This document shows, piece after piece, positions 33,097-41,624 of a stretch of DNA of 64,000 nucleotides. The notes beneath the pieces were generated by a model. That model made no database searches. It was not told where the DNA came from and saw only the letters and a list, made by a program, of their open reading frames with translations. A program made the translations under genes and the position numbers. This DNA comes from Gordonia sputi NBRC 100414 (lineage in GTDB: Bacteria > Actinomycetota > Actinomycetes > Mycobacteriales > Mycobacteriaceae), in assembly GCF_000248055.1 (NCBI RefSeq), contig NZ_BAFC01000116.1:62001-126000 (forward strand), read 5' to 3'. Within the stretch, counting starts at the first letter, position 1, and every line of letters starts with the position of its first letter.

Positions 33097-34860
33097 ATGG
33101 AACGCTTCGACGACATCATCATCGGTGCGGGTCACAACGGACTGACGGCTGCCGCGTACCTCGCGCGTGCGGGACGTCGAGTGCTGGTGCTCGAGCGTGC
33201 AGACCACGTCGGCGGTGCCACCGTCTCCGCGACGCCGTTTCCCGGTGTGCCCGCACATCTTTCGCGTTACTCGTACCTGGTGTCGCTGCTGCCGCGCGAG
33301 ATCATCACCGACCTGGACCTGGACATTTCGCTGATTCGACGCCGCTACTCGTCGTACACGCCGCTGCCCACCGACCCCACTCGCGGCCTGCTCGTCGACA
33401 ATGCGGACGAGTCTGCGACCGCCGAATCGTTTCGACGCATCACCGGCGATGACACGGAGTTCGCGTCGTGGCAATGGTTTTACGGCCGGATGGGTGAAAT
33501 CGCACGTCGCGTCTTCCCGACGCTGATCGAGCCGCTGCGCAGCCGCGACGAACTGCGCGATCTGGTGATCGGTGCGTCGAGCTCCGCCGGCCTCGACACG
33601 TCGCTCGCCGAGATCTGGGAGCTGCTCACCGAACGTCCACTCGGCGAGCTCATCGAGCGCTATTTTGCCGACGACCTGGTGCGCGGCGTCGTCGCCACCG
33701 ACGCGCTGATCGGCACCTTTGCCGACCTCCACGACGCCCGACTGCGCCAGAACATCTGCTTCCTCTATCACCTGATCGGTGGTGGCACCGGCGACTGGGA
33801 CGTCCCGGTCGGCGGCATGGGTGCGGTATCGGGCGCACTCTACGAAGCCGCCGTCGCCGCAGGCGCCCGGATCGTGACCGGCGCGCGGATAACCGGCATC
33901 GACCCGGCCGACGGCACGGTCGAGTACGTCAGCTCCGCGCATGTTGAGCGCGGCCCATCCCCGCTGGTCGAGCGGTCCACGGCTGGCCCCTCCTCGCTGG
34001 TCCAGCCTGCGGGCAGCCCCCACCCGCTGGTCCAGCCTGCGGGCAGCCCCCACCCGCTGGTCGAGCCGGCCGCGAGCGCAGCGAGCAGCCCCCAACCCCT
34101 GGTCGAGCCGGCCGCGAGCGCAGCGAGCAGCCGAGTCGAGACCACCCTCCGCGCCTCGATGCTCTACGTCGCGTGTGCGCCGCAGTCGATCAACGACTGC
34201 CTCGACGTTCCGCTCGACGTCGAATCCGACACTGCCGGAGCACAATTGAAGATCAACATGCTGCTCGATCGGCTGCCGGCGCTTCGTGATGGATCGGTCC
34301 TTCCCGACGCTGCGTTCTCCGGGACGTTCCACATCAACGAGTCGTACGGGCAGCTGCACGCGGCGTGGCAGCAGGCGAGTATCGATAAGGTCCCGAGCGT
34401 CCCGCCGTGTGAAATCTACTGTCACACACTGTCCGACAGGTCAATCCTCGGACCAGAGCTCGCCGGATGCAACACGCTGACACTGTTCGGACTCCAGATG
34501 CCTCCGGCGGTCTTCGACGCACCGTCGGCAACCGGCAGGGCCGTCGAAGCCACTCTGAACTCTCTGAATTCTGTTCTCGCAGAACCTATTCAGTCCGTCA
34601 TCTGCACCGACGCCCACGGCAATCCGTGTATCGAGGCCAAGACGCCGCAGGATCTCGAGGCCGCACTCGGGCTGCCCGGCGGCAACATCTTCCACCGGAG
34701 CCTGCAGTGGCCGTGGGCGCAGGACCGGCACACCGTCGGGCAGTGGGGTGTCGAGACGCGGCACCCCCGCGTACTGCTCGCCGGTGCGGCGGCGCGTCGA
34801 GGCGGTGGTGTCAGTGGCATACCCGGACACAACGCGGCGGCGTTGGTGCTCGAAGGCTGA
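33097..34860 (+). CDS. FAD-dependent oxidoreductase interrupted by in-frame repeats
   Basis: 587 residues from ATG 33097. Phytoene-desaturase-like: [41 protein letters not shown] (FAD site), [17 protein letters not shown], and the C-terminal [22 protein letters not shown]. The residues from about 285 to 348 are not family-like: repeated PLV-E/Q-PA and PAASAASS units encoded by tandem DNA repeats, placed in a surface position between [19 protein letters not shown] and [14 protein letters not shown]. The flanking sequence continues the fold perfectly, so the repeat entered an existing gene without breaking it. Paralogue of the 30127 gene. Confidence 0.85.
   Translation: MERFDDIIIGAGHNGLTAAAYLARAGRRVLVLERADHVGGATVSATPFPGVPAHLSRYSYLVSLLPREIITDLDLDISLIRRRYSSYTPLPTDPTRGLLVDNADESATAESFRRITGDDTEFASWQWFYGRMGEIARRVFPTLIEPLRSRDELRDLVIGASSSAGLDTSLAEIWELLTERPLGELIERYFADDLVRGVVATDALIGTFADLHDARLRQNICFLYHLIGGGTGDWDVPVGGMGAVSGALYEAAVAAGARIVTGARITGIDPADGTVEYVSSAHVERGPSPLVERSTAGPSSLVQPAGSPHPLVQPAGSPHPLVEPAASAASSPQPLVEPAASAASSRVETTLRASMLYVACAPQSINDCLDVPLDVESDTAGAQLKINMLLDRLPALRDGSVLPDAAFSGTFHINESYGQLHAAWQQASIDKVPSVPPCEIYCHTLSDRSILGPELAGCNTLTLFGLQMPPAVFDAPSATGRAVEATLNSLNSVLAEPIQSVICTDAHGNPCIEAKTPQDLEAALGLPGGNIFHRSLQWPWAQDRHTVGQWGVETRHPRVLLAGAAARRGGGVSGIPGHNAAALVLEG
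33961..34137. repeat. In-frame CTGGTCGAGCC repeat cluster
   Basis: Two identical 30-bp units (33997-34026, 34027-34056; start CTGGTCCAGCCTGCGGGC) are followed by two identical 42-bp units (34057-34098, 34099-34140 region; start CTGGTCGAGCCGGCCGCG). All lengths are multiples of three. Same family as the intergenic cluster at 16053 and the pks13 insert at 62156. Confidence 0.92.
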
Positions 34861-34905
34861 CAAGCTGCGTCGGGCGTATCTGCCGTCGCGGTAAGATCCC
34901 TAACG

Positions 34906-36351
34906 ATGTCTACTGAAGAGCTCCTGCCGATCACCACGCGCACGCTGGCCGGATGGTCACGTACCACCCCGATCACCGGGCATGTCCTGTCGACGCCATA
35001 CCCCGAGGTCATCGCCGATGCGGTGGCTCGGGTTGCCGACGACAACGCCGACAAACCCGATTACCTCAAGCGTGGGGTCATCGCCCGCGGACTCGGCCGC
35101 TCGTACAACGAGTCGGCGCAGAATTCCGGTGGCCTGACCATCGACATGACGCCGCTGACCAGGATCTATTCTCTTGACGAAGAGGCCGGCATCGTCGACG
35201 TCGACGCGGGCCTCTCGATCGATCACCTGATGAAGGTGGTCGTGCCCCGCGGCTTCTGGGTGCCGGTGATGCCCGGCACGAGGCAGGTGACCGTCGGTGG
35301 CGCCATCGCGCACGACATCCACGGCAAGAACCACCACGCGACGGGCGCGTTCGGCGATCACGTCACCGAGATGCAACTCCTTGTTGCCGACGGCCGGATT
35401 CTCACCCTGACTCCCGACGGCTCGCCCGACGATCCCGACGGCTCGCTGTTCTGGTGCACGGTGGCAGGCATCGGCCTGACGGGCATCGTGCTGCGCGTGA
35501 AGATCAAGCTCAAGCGCACCGAGACGGCCTACTTCAAGGCCGACACCTTCACCACCAACAACCTCGACGAGACCATCGCGCTGCACCTCGAGGACAACTA
35601 CGAGGACGGCTACGAGTACGCGTCCGGCTGGTTCGACACGATGAGCGCCGCCCCGAAGCTCGGTCGCGGTTCGTTCAGCCGCGGCAATCTGGCAACGTTC
35701 GACGAACTGCCTGACAAGCTCAAGAAGGATCCGCTCAAGTTCAACCCGAAGCCGCTGATCACGCTGCCGAATATCTTCCCGCGTGGACTCGACAACAAAT
35801 TCGACTTCGGACTCATCGGCGAGCTCTACTACCGGGCCGGATCGAACAAGCGCGACGTCATCGAGAGTCTGCCGCAGTTCTATCACCCGCTCGATCTGAT
35901 CGGGAACTGGAACAACGCCTACGGACGCCCCGTCGCGTACGGCAAGGGTGGTGGATTCACGCAGTACCAGTTCATCGTGCCCAAGGGCAACGAGGACGAG
36001 TTCAAGAAGATCATCACCGACATCCAGGCGTCGGGTCACATCAGCTTCCTCAACGTGATCAAGCTGTTCGGTAAGGGCAATCCCAAAGCGCCGCTGTCGT
36101 TCCCGTTCGAGGGCTGGAACGTCTGCCTCGACTTCCCGCTGCGTGCAGGGCTCGCGGAGTTCCTCAACGACATGGACCGTCGGGTCATGGAGATCGGCGG
36201 AAGGCTGTACACCGCAAAGGATTCGCGGACGTCTGCCGAGCACTTCCACAAGATGTACCCGGAGATCGACAAGTGGATCGCCAAGCGTCGCGAGATCGAC
36301 CCGACCGGCGTGTTCCTGTCCGACATGGGCCGTCGACTCGAACTCAACTGA
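34906..36351 (+). CDS. dprE1: Decaprenylphosphoryl-beta-D-ribose 2'-oxidase DprE1
   Basis: 481 residues (461 in M. tuberculosis Rv3790; extra residues mainly at the N terminus). FAD-dependent oxidation of decaprenyl-phosphoryl-ribose at C2, first half of the epimerisation that makes the arabinose donor. FAD domain: [43 protein letters not shown]. The substrate-side cysteine attacked by benzothiazinones is present as Cys407 in [10 protein letters not shown]. Followed 99 bp later by dprE2, its functional partner. Confidence 0.96.
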   Translation: MSTEELLPITTRTLAGWSRTTPITGHVLSTPYPEVIADAVARVADDNADKPDYLKRGVIARGLGRSYNESAQNSGGLTIDMTPLTRIYSLDEEAGIVDVDAGLSIDHLMKVVVPRGFWVPVMPGTRQVTVGGAIAHDIHGKNHHATGAFGDHVTEMQLLVADGRILTLTPDGSPDDPDGSLFWCTVAGIGLTGIVLRVKIKLKRTETAYFKADTFTTNNLDETIALHLEDNYEDGYEYASGWFDTMSAAPKLGRGSFSRGNLATFDELPDKLKKDPLKFNPKPLITLPNIFPRGLDNKFDFGLIGELYYRAGSNKRDVIESLPQFYHPLDLIGNWNNAYGRPVAYGKGGGFTQYQFIVPKGNEDEFKKIITDIQASGHISFLNVIKLFGKGNPKAPLSFPFEGWNVCLDFPLRAGLAEFLNDMDRRVMEIGGRLYTAKDSRTSAEHFHKMYPEIDKWIAKRREIDPTGVFLSDMGRRLELN

Positions 36352-36450
36352 CGTGAACTCGGCTCGCTTGTACTGAATTGCGTTGCGGCCGAATCCGGTT
36401 GCCCGTTCAGACCACCAACTACTTCCCAACACCCGAGGAGACACCAACCA

Positions 36451-37212
36451 ATGTTCAACGCCGTCGATTCGCCGCAGTCGATCCTGATCCTCGGTGGCAG
36501 TTCCGAGATCGGACTCGCCATTGCCAGCGAGTTCCTCGTTCGTGGACCCGCCCGCGTGATCCTCGCCGTCGTGCCCGGTGATCCGACCGCCGACGCCGCA
36601 GCCGACACCATGCGCAAGGCGGGTGCGACGTCGGTCGAGCTCATCGACTACGACGCGACGAAGCCCGAGACGCACCCCGAGACCATCGAGAAGGCTTTTG
36701 CCGGAGGCGATGTCGACCTCGCTATCGTCGCTGCCGGTGTGCAGTTCGACGACGAAGAGGTCTGGCAGGACCAGCGCAAGGCCGTGACCGAGGTGACCAT
36801 CAACTACACCGCCGCGGTGAGTGTTGGGGTGCTGCTCGGCGACAAGATGAAGCACCAGGGACGCGCCCAGATCGTCGCGATGAGTTCGGTTGCGGGCGAG
36901 CGTGTTCGACGCAGCAACTTTGTGTACGGATCGTCGAAGGCAGGTCTCGACGGCTTCTACCTCGGCCTCGGCGAGGCGCTGGCCGACGACGGCGTGCACG
37001 TTCTCGTCGTGCGTCCCGGCCAGGTGCGGACCCGACTGTCGGCGAACGTCAAGGAAGCTCCGCTCACCGTCAACAAGGACGTCGTCGCGAAGGCCGTCAT
37101 CAAGGCTGTCGACGACAACAAGGAAATCGTCTGGGTGCCAGGCACTTTCCGGTTCATTATGACCGTGCTGCGCCACATACCGCGCAAGGTCTTCCGCAAG
37201 CTGCCGGTCTAG
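36451..37212 (+). CDS. dprE2: Decaprenylphosphoryl-2-keto-ribose reductase DprE2
   Basis: 253 residues. Short-chain dehydrogenase with [18 protein letters not shown] (NAD(P)H loop, here GGSSEIG), catalytic Ser in [16 protein letters not shown] and YGSSKAG (Y-x-x-x-K), plus a C-terminal hydrophobic segment before the basic end [13 protein letters not shown]. Reduces the keto intermediate from DprE1 to decaprenyl-phosphoryl-arabinose. Same operon as dprE1; strong GAGGAG ribosome site upstream. Confidence 0.96.
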   Translation: MFNAVDSPQSILILGGSSEIGLAIASEFLVRGPARVILAVVPGDPTADAAADTMRKAGATSVELIDYDATKPETHPETIEKAFAGGDVDLAIVAAGVQFDDEEVWQDQRKAVTEVTINYTAAVSVGVLLGDKMKHQGRAQIVAMSSVAGERVRRSNFVYGSSKAGLDGFYLGLGEALADDGVHVLVVRPGQVRTRLSANVKEAPLTVNKDVVAKAVIKAVDDNKEIVWVPGTFRFIMTVLRHIPRKVFRKLPV

Positions 37213-37239
37213 GCGTACCGGAAGCCACGCTCGCGAGAC

Positions 37240-37656
37240 TCAGGGGCGAGACTTCATCTGTCCGATGCGGATTCGATTGCCGAACGGGTCGCGGATACCG
37301 AAATCGATGCCGTAGTCACGATCGGTCGGTTCATCGGTGAAGTCGACGCCTCCGGCCCGAAGTGTGTCTGCGGTCGCATAGGCATCATCGGTTGACATCG
37401 AAAACCAGCCACCGCCAGCACCTTTCGTCAATAGGTCGCGAACCTGGGCTGCGGTCTCCGGGCTCAACGACGGTGGCCCGGGGATCTCCAACATGAGTTG
37501 GCGGTCGGGGTCGGACGGCAGATTGATGGTGAGCCATCGCATGAAACCCATGTCGACGTCGGAGTGGACCTCAAAGCCGAGGTTGCCGACGTAGAAGTCA
37601 AGGGCTTCGTCGTGGTCGAGTACGTATATCTGGGACAGAATGATCGTGTTGGGCAT
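37240..37656 (-). CDS. VOC/glyoxalase-fold protein
   Basis: 138 residues. Single-domain VOC fold: ILSQIYVLDHDEALDFYVGNLGFEVHSDVDMG at the start, GIRDPFGNRIRIGQMK at the end. Likely a metal-dependent lyase, dioxygenase or ligand-binding protein; substrate unknown. It is last in the glsA-araC-VOC gene set, 30 bp after the AraC stop. Confidence 0.85.
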   Translation of the reverse strand: MPNTIILSQIYVLDHDEALDFYVGNLGFEVHSDVDMGFMRWLTINLPSDPDRQLMLEIPGPPSLSPETAAQVRDLLTKGAGGGWFSMSTDDAYATADTLRAGGVDFTDEPTDRDYGIDFGIRDPFGNRIRIGQMKSRP

Positions 37657-37686
37657 GGCGGGAACGCTACCGGCGCTGCCTCGGTC

Positions 37687-38142
37687 TCACTTGTCCAAAA
37701 CTGCTCTCTTGGCGACAGGAGCTCCTGCCGGCCGGCGTAGCGCCTTGACCGCGCAGATTGGCGCACCGTGGTCCCCGGCGTGACGGCGATGCGCGGTGGG
37801 TGTCTCGCTCATGATCTGCCCGAAGGTCCTGGTGAAGGTCGCGAAACTGCTGAACCCGACTGCGGTGCTGATGTCACTGATCGACAGCTGCGTCTCGCGC
37901 AGCATTGACGACGCTCGCTCGATCCGTCGTCGTTGGAGGTAGCGGTGCGGCGTCTCGCCGAAGGTCGCCTTGAACACGCGGCTGAAGTGCGACTCCGACA
38001 CGTGCGCAATCGCCGCCAGCGCACCGAGGTCCAGGGGTTCAGCGAACCGGCAATCCATCGCATCACGCGCGCGCAGCATTCGCCGATTCGTGTCCTCGGT
38101 GTGATTCATCCGCGCGCGTGCTTGCCGCGCATCACCAGTCAT
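37687..38142 (-). CDS. AraC-family regulator, DNA-binding domain only
   Basis: 151 residues. Two helix-turn-helix units: LGALAAIAHVSESHFSRVFKATFGETPHRYLQRRRIERASSMLRETQLSISDISTAVGFSSFATFTRTFGQIMSETPTAHRR. There is no N-terminal sensor domain. Its ATG overlaps the stop of the glutaminase-STAS gene (ATGA), so it is translationally coupled to that gene, and it probably controls the downstream VOC gene. Confidence 0.9.
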   Translation of the reverse strand: MTGDARQARARMNHTEDTNRRMLRARDAMDCRFAEPLDLGALAAIAHVSESHFSRVFKATFGETPHRYLQRRRIERASSMLRETQLSISDISTAVGFSSFATFTRTFGQIMSETPTAHRRHAGDHGAPICAVKALRRPAGAPVAKRAVLDK

Positions 38143-39375
38143 GATCTGTCCGGATAGCTTCCGTCGCCCAGATCGGGATCGGGCAGAGTGTCGTCGGGAT
38201 CAATCAATACGACGCGGCGCCCGTCCTCGCGGACACGACGCATACCCTCCAGGATCATCCGACGCCCGACGTCAGCGAAGTGGCTGACCTGACTGACGTC
38301 GAAAACCACAGTGGGGGTGCCTGTTTCGTCGGCGGCCAAACTGTCGAGGACGTACTCTGCGCCACTGAACTGGATGACTCCCTGCAGTTCGAAGGTCGTC
38401 GAATCGTCGGAGGTTCGGATCGCGCAGCACGGTGGTTCCGTAGGGCTCGGCGTCGACCATGTGCATGTTCATGTCGGTTGACAGCCGACGGAACGCCAAC
38501 ACACCGCGCGTGCTGTTGCCGTGTTCGTCGAGCCGCGGCGAGAAGACCGCGATGCCGCACTGGCCGGGCAGCGTCCCGAGAAGTCCGCCCGCCACACCGC
38601 TTTTCGCCGGAATGCCGACGGTGGTCAGCCACTCGCCCGCGCCGTCGTACATTCCGCAGCCTGCCATCACCGACATCACCTGCCGCGCGATACGTCGACT
38701 CATCACCCGCTCGCCGGTGACGGGGTGTACGCCGCCGTTGGCAAAGCACGCTCCGATCACGGCAAGATCCTTGGCCGTCACCATGATTGAGCACTGTTGG
38801 ATGTATCCGTCGACGATGTCGTGCGGCGCATCGTCGACGATCCCGTAGTTGCGCAGCATGTGCGCGATCGCGAGATTGCGGTCGGCTGAGTCCATTTCGG
38901 ACTTGTGGAGCGCTTGATCGACGGCAAGTTCACGTCCGGCAAGGGTGGAGAAGAAGCTGCGCGCCCGCTCCACGCGGGACTCGACGTCGGCATCGTCGTC
39001 GACGAGCAGCCCGTGGGTGGTGATCGCGCCCGCGTTGATCATCGGGTTGCGTGGCCTGCACGTACCGCTCTCGAGGGAAAGCTCGTTGAAGGCTTCACCG
39101 GACGGCTCGACGCCCACCTTCTCCAGCACCGCGTCGAAGCCACGGTCGGCCAGGGCTGCCGCGTAGGCGAGCGGCTTGGAGATCGACTGGATGGAGAACT
39201 CGACCTCGTCGTCGCCGACGCAGTACGTTCGGCCGTCGACGGTGGTGACCGCGATGGCGAAGAGATCGGGGTTGGCCTCGGCCAGGTCCGGGATGTAGTC
39301 GGCGACAGCGCCGCTCTTCTCGGCGTCGAGCGAATCGAGGACCTCGGTCAGATAATCGCGGACGGGTGACTGCAT
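38139..39375 (-). pseudogene. glsA: Glutaminase A fused to a STAS domain, single-base frameshift in the linker
   Basis: The first frame (from ATG 39375) encodes a complete serine-dependent glutaminase: SIQSISKPLAYAAAL (S-x-x-K nucleophile motif), NPMINAGAI, MAGCGMYDGAGEW, KSGVAGGLLG, to about residue 315. The frame then shifts near 38410-38440; the next frame reads DDSTTFELQGVIQFSGAEYVLDSLAADETGTPTVVFDVSQVSHFADVG..., a STAS domain, and ends at 38139 coupled to araC. One inserted base would restore a fusion seen in other actinobacteria. As written, the glutaminase domain would be followed by an unrelated basic tail. True lesion or base-calling error is undecided; the catalytic domain could still work. 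Confidence 0.85.
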
Positions 39376-39407
39376 ACAGGTAGACGCCTCCTTGCGCTTT
39401 GCTGTCC

Positions 39408-39505
39408 ACGGTACCGACGCCTGCGTGCGCGTCCGCGCGGCGCGGCGGGTTCGACGACGGTACCGACGCCTGCGTGCGCGTCCGCGCGGCGCGGCGGGTT
39501 CGACG
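39408..39505. repeat. Perfect 49-bp tandem duplication
   Basis: Two exact 49-bp copies (39408-39456, 39457-39505; unit begins ACGGTACCGACGCCTGCG) just upstream of glsA and at the left edge of a gene remnant. Recent duplication, probably from replication slippage or the end of an insertion event. Confidence 0.95.
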
Positions 39506-39517
39506 GGGTCGATCCGT

Positions 39518-39754
39518 ATGACAGTGTGGGCGATTTTCGGGGGTAACGTCATACTGCGCCCCCTGTACGAGTGGCTGGTGTCCGTCATCCAGAAGAGCGG
39601 CCGTACAACAGATCCCGAAAGAGTCGCAGCCTCATTGTGGGTCGCGCTACACGGGATAGCGGTCCTGTCGTCAACGGGCGCCCTCGAACTGACCATACCG
39701 GGATTGAACGTCGTCGACATGATTCGTCACACCGTCGGAAACACCGGCTGCTAA
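39518..39754 (+). pseudogene. Remnant of a TetR-family regulator, C-terminal domain
   Basis: From MTVWAIFGG at 39518 to the stop the frame reads ...LRPLYEWLVSVIQKSGRTTDPERVAASLWVALHGIAVLSSTGALELTIPGLNVVDMIRHTVG, which looks like the ligand-binding domain of TetR proteins (A-x-x-L-W-x-x-L-H-G motif). No HTH domain precedes it: upstream are the 49-bp duplication and the glsA start. A truncated relic, probably left by the rearrangement that placed the DUF222/HNH gene here. Confidence 0.65.
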
Positions 39755-39791
39755 CGCTTTCACCTGGGCCGACAGAATTGTCAGACCTCGA

Positions 39792-41516
39792 ATGTATGTT
39801 CTGACTATGGCATCGGAGAACCCCGACGGCACCGGCCCGCTGACACCCGACGAATCACCCGTCGTGCCCGCGGCCAACAGTCATGCGCATACTCCAGCAG
39901 TTGACGCACCGACCTCCGACGTCGAGACACAGCTGACACAGCTCGCCGACGACGAACGCCTCTACTCACGTGAACTCATCGAGGTGCTTTTCCACACCAA
40001 CGCGATCAAGGCGTGCGCCGACTATCGCATGCTGCAAGCCGCAATCCTGCTGTACGAAGAACGCGAGGCCGAATACCTCCAGCGCATCGACGCTGAAATC
40101 GGAACCGGCGAGCACGCCGTCCCCGACGGCTGTACCGACCCCGAACAACTCGCCGCGCTCCTGACTCAGAACAACCAGAACCCGCTGGCCCGCTTCGGCC
40201 CCGATGGCCTGACCACAGCCATCGCCGAGCTCGGCGCCACCCTCTGCCTCACACCCGGCCAAGCCAAGAAGATGATCGAGACCGGCGCAGCCCTCCGCTA
40301 CCGCATACCCCGAACCGCAGAACTGTTGGCAACCGGCCGTATCGACCTACCCCGCTTCCACGAAGTCGTTGCCCGCACCGACAACGTCGACGACGCGCAT
40401 CTCACCGCCGTCGATACCGCACTCGCCGCAGCAATCAGCGCACGAGAACCCATGTCCATGACCAGGTTTCGCACCATGATCGACGCCACCGTCGAACTCG
40501 TCGATCCCGACGGCGCCGCCCGCCGCCGCCGCGACACCGCCACCAGCCGCCGCTACTTCCGCATCCGCCCCCACCGCGACGAGCCCGGTCAGTCCAGATT
40601 CGACGGCCAACTCCCCTGCACTGCGGCAGCGATCCTCGACACCCGGCTCGAAGCGATGATCGCCGACACCCACCCCGACGATCCCCGCACCCACGCTCAA
40701 CAACGCGCCGACGCACTCACCGCCCTCGCTCAGGGCTACCCGACACTCCCCTGCACCTGCCCCGACTGCGCCACGGTGTCCGAGACTCCGTGCAGCGAGA
40801 ACGTCGACGACAAGCAGAGCCCCGCAGCCATAACCATCACGAACCCGGTCGCAGCAACTCAGAGCTCCGCCGCCCTCGCGCCGCGGCCGATGTTCCACAT
40901 CGTGGTCAATCTCTCGACTCTCCTCGGCCACGACAACAACCCCGCGTTCCTCGACGGCCATGGCCTCATCGACGCCGACACCGCCCGCCGGCTACTCGCC
41001 GATGCCACCCGGAACTACATCCACCCCAACCGCGTCACCCCCAACAACAAAGCCGCCTACCGCTACCCCATCCCGCAGAAACTGCGCGTCCTGGTCAAGG
41101 CCGGCGAGCTCTGCTGCGCCTTCCCCGGCTGCACCAACAAAGTCGCCACCGCCGACGTCGACCATGCCAAGCCGTTCAACCATGGCAATCCGAAAGCCGG
41201 CGGACTCACCGAGCTCGCCAACCTGCGCCCGCTGTGCCGCTTCCACCACCGCCACAAAACCTTCGCCGTCGGCTGGCGCGACCATCAGACACCCATGGGC
41301 CGCGCCATCTTCCGGTCCCCGGGCGGCTACCACTTCGTCGGCAACGCGTACAACGGTCGCGACCTCTTCCCCGCCCTCGACGAGCCCGATCGCCCAGACC
41401 GACGCATCCCCGGACGGCTTGCCGCCGCTCATAGCGCGCGCATCGGACAACACCGCGCCGACACCCGCGCCTGGCGGCTCGCCAACGACCCCGACACCGG
41501 CGACCCGCCCTTCTGA
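39792..41516 (+). CDS. DUF222/HNH endonuclease-domain protein (13E12 repeat family)
   Basis: 574 residues from ATG 39792 (ATG 39807 also possible). N-terminal DUF222 region: LFHTNAIKACADYRMLQAAILLYEE, LTPGQAKKMIETGAALRYRIPRTAELLATGRIDLPRFHEVV. C-terminal HNH nuclease: CCAFPGCTNKVATADVDHAKPFNHGNPKAGGLTELANLRPLCRFHHRHKTF with paired cysteines and the DVDH/HNH histidines. In M. tuberculosis such genes (REP13E12) are multi-copy and serve as prophage integration sites. Function as a homing or recombination nuclease is inferred. It lies just before aftA, next to gene debris. Confidence 0.9.
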   Translation: MYVLTMASENPDGTGPLTPDESPVVPAANSHAHTPAVDAPTSDVETQLTQLADDERLYSRELIEVLFHTNAIKACADYRMLQAAILLYEEREAEYLQRIDAEIGTGEHAVPDGCTDPEQLAALLTQNNQNPLARFGPDGLTTAIAELGATLCLTPGQAKKMIETGAALRYRIPRTAELLATGRIDLPRFHEVVARTDNVDDAHLTAVDTALAAAISAREPMSMTRFRTMIDATVELVDPDGAARRRRDTATSRRYFRIRPHRDEPGQSRFDGQLPCTAAAILDTRLEAMIADTHPDDPRTHAQQRADALTALAQGYPTLPCTCPDCATVSETPCSENVDDKQSPAAITITNPVAATQSSAALAPRPMFHIVVNLSTLLGHDNNPAFLDGHGLIDADTARRLLADATRNYIHPNRVTPNNKAAYRYPIPQKLRVLVKAGELCCAFPGCTNKVATADVDHAKPFNHGNPKAGGLTELANLRPLCRFHHRHKTFAVGWRDHQTPMGRAIFRSPGGYHFVGNAYNGRDLFPALDEPDRPDRRIPGRLAAAHSARIGQHRADTRAWRLANDPDTGDPPF

Positions 41517-41624
41517 CCCACGCCCGCACGAGCGCCAGCCCCCAGACACCGTCTCGGGGGCCACACGCCGTCGCGCCGCGGCGTCCGGCGTGGGTCAGTA
41601 CGGCCCCCTGCTAGAAATAGACGC

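Noticed and set aside
34096..34145. Transmembrane or signal function for the Ala/Ser/Pro repeats in the FAD protein
   Set aside because: The segment is low-complexity, not hydrophobic enough for a membrane helix, and located in the middle of a soluble fold.
34957..37176. Minus-strand open frame of 739 codons opposite dprE1-dprE2
   Set aside because: It mirrors the codon structure of two certain genes on the plus strand, has no recognisable domain and no ribosome site. High G+C keeps antisense frames open.
39392..39517. Start of the TetR relic frame at 39392
   Set aside because: Codons before 39518 are the 49-bp duplication read as Arg/Ala-rich sequence, with no HTH; not the original N terminus.
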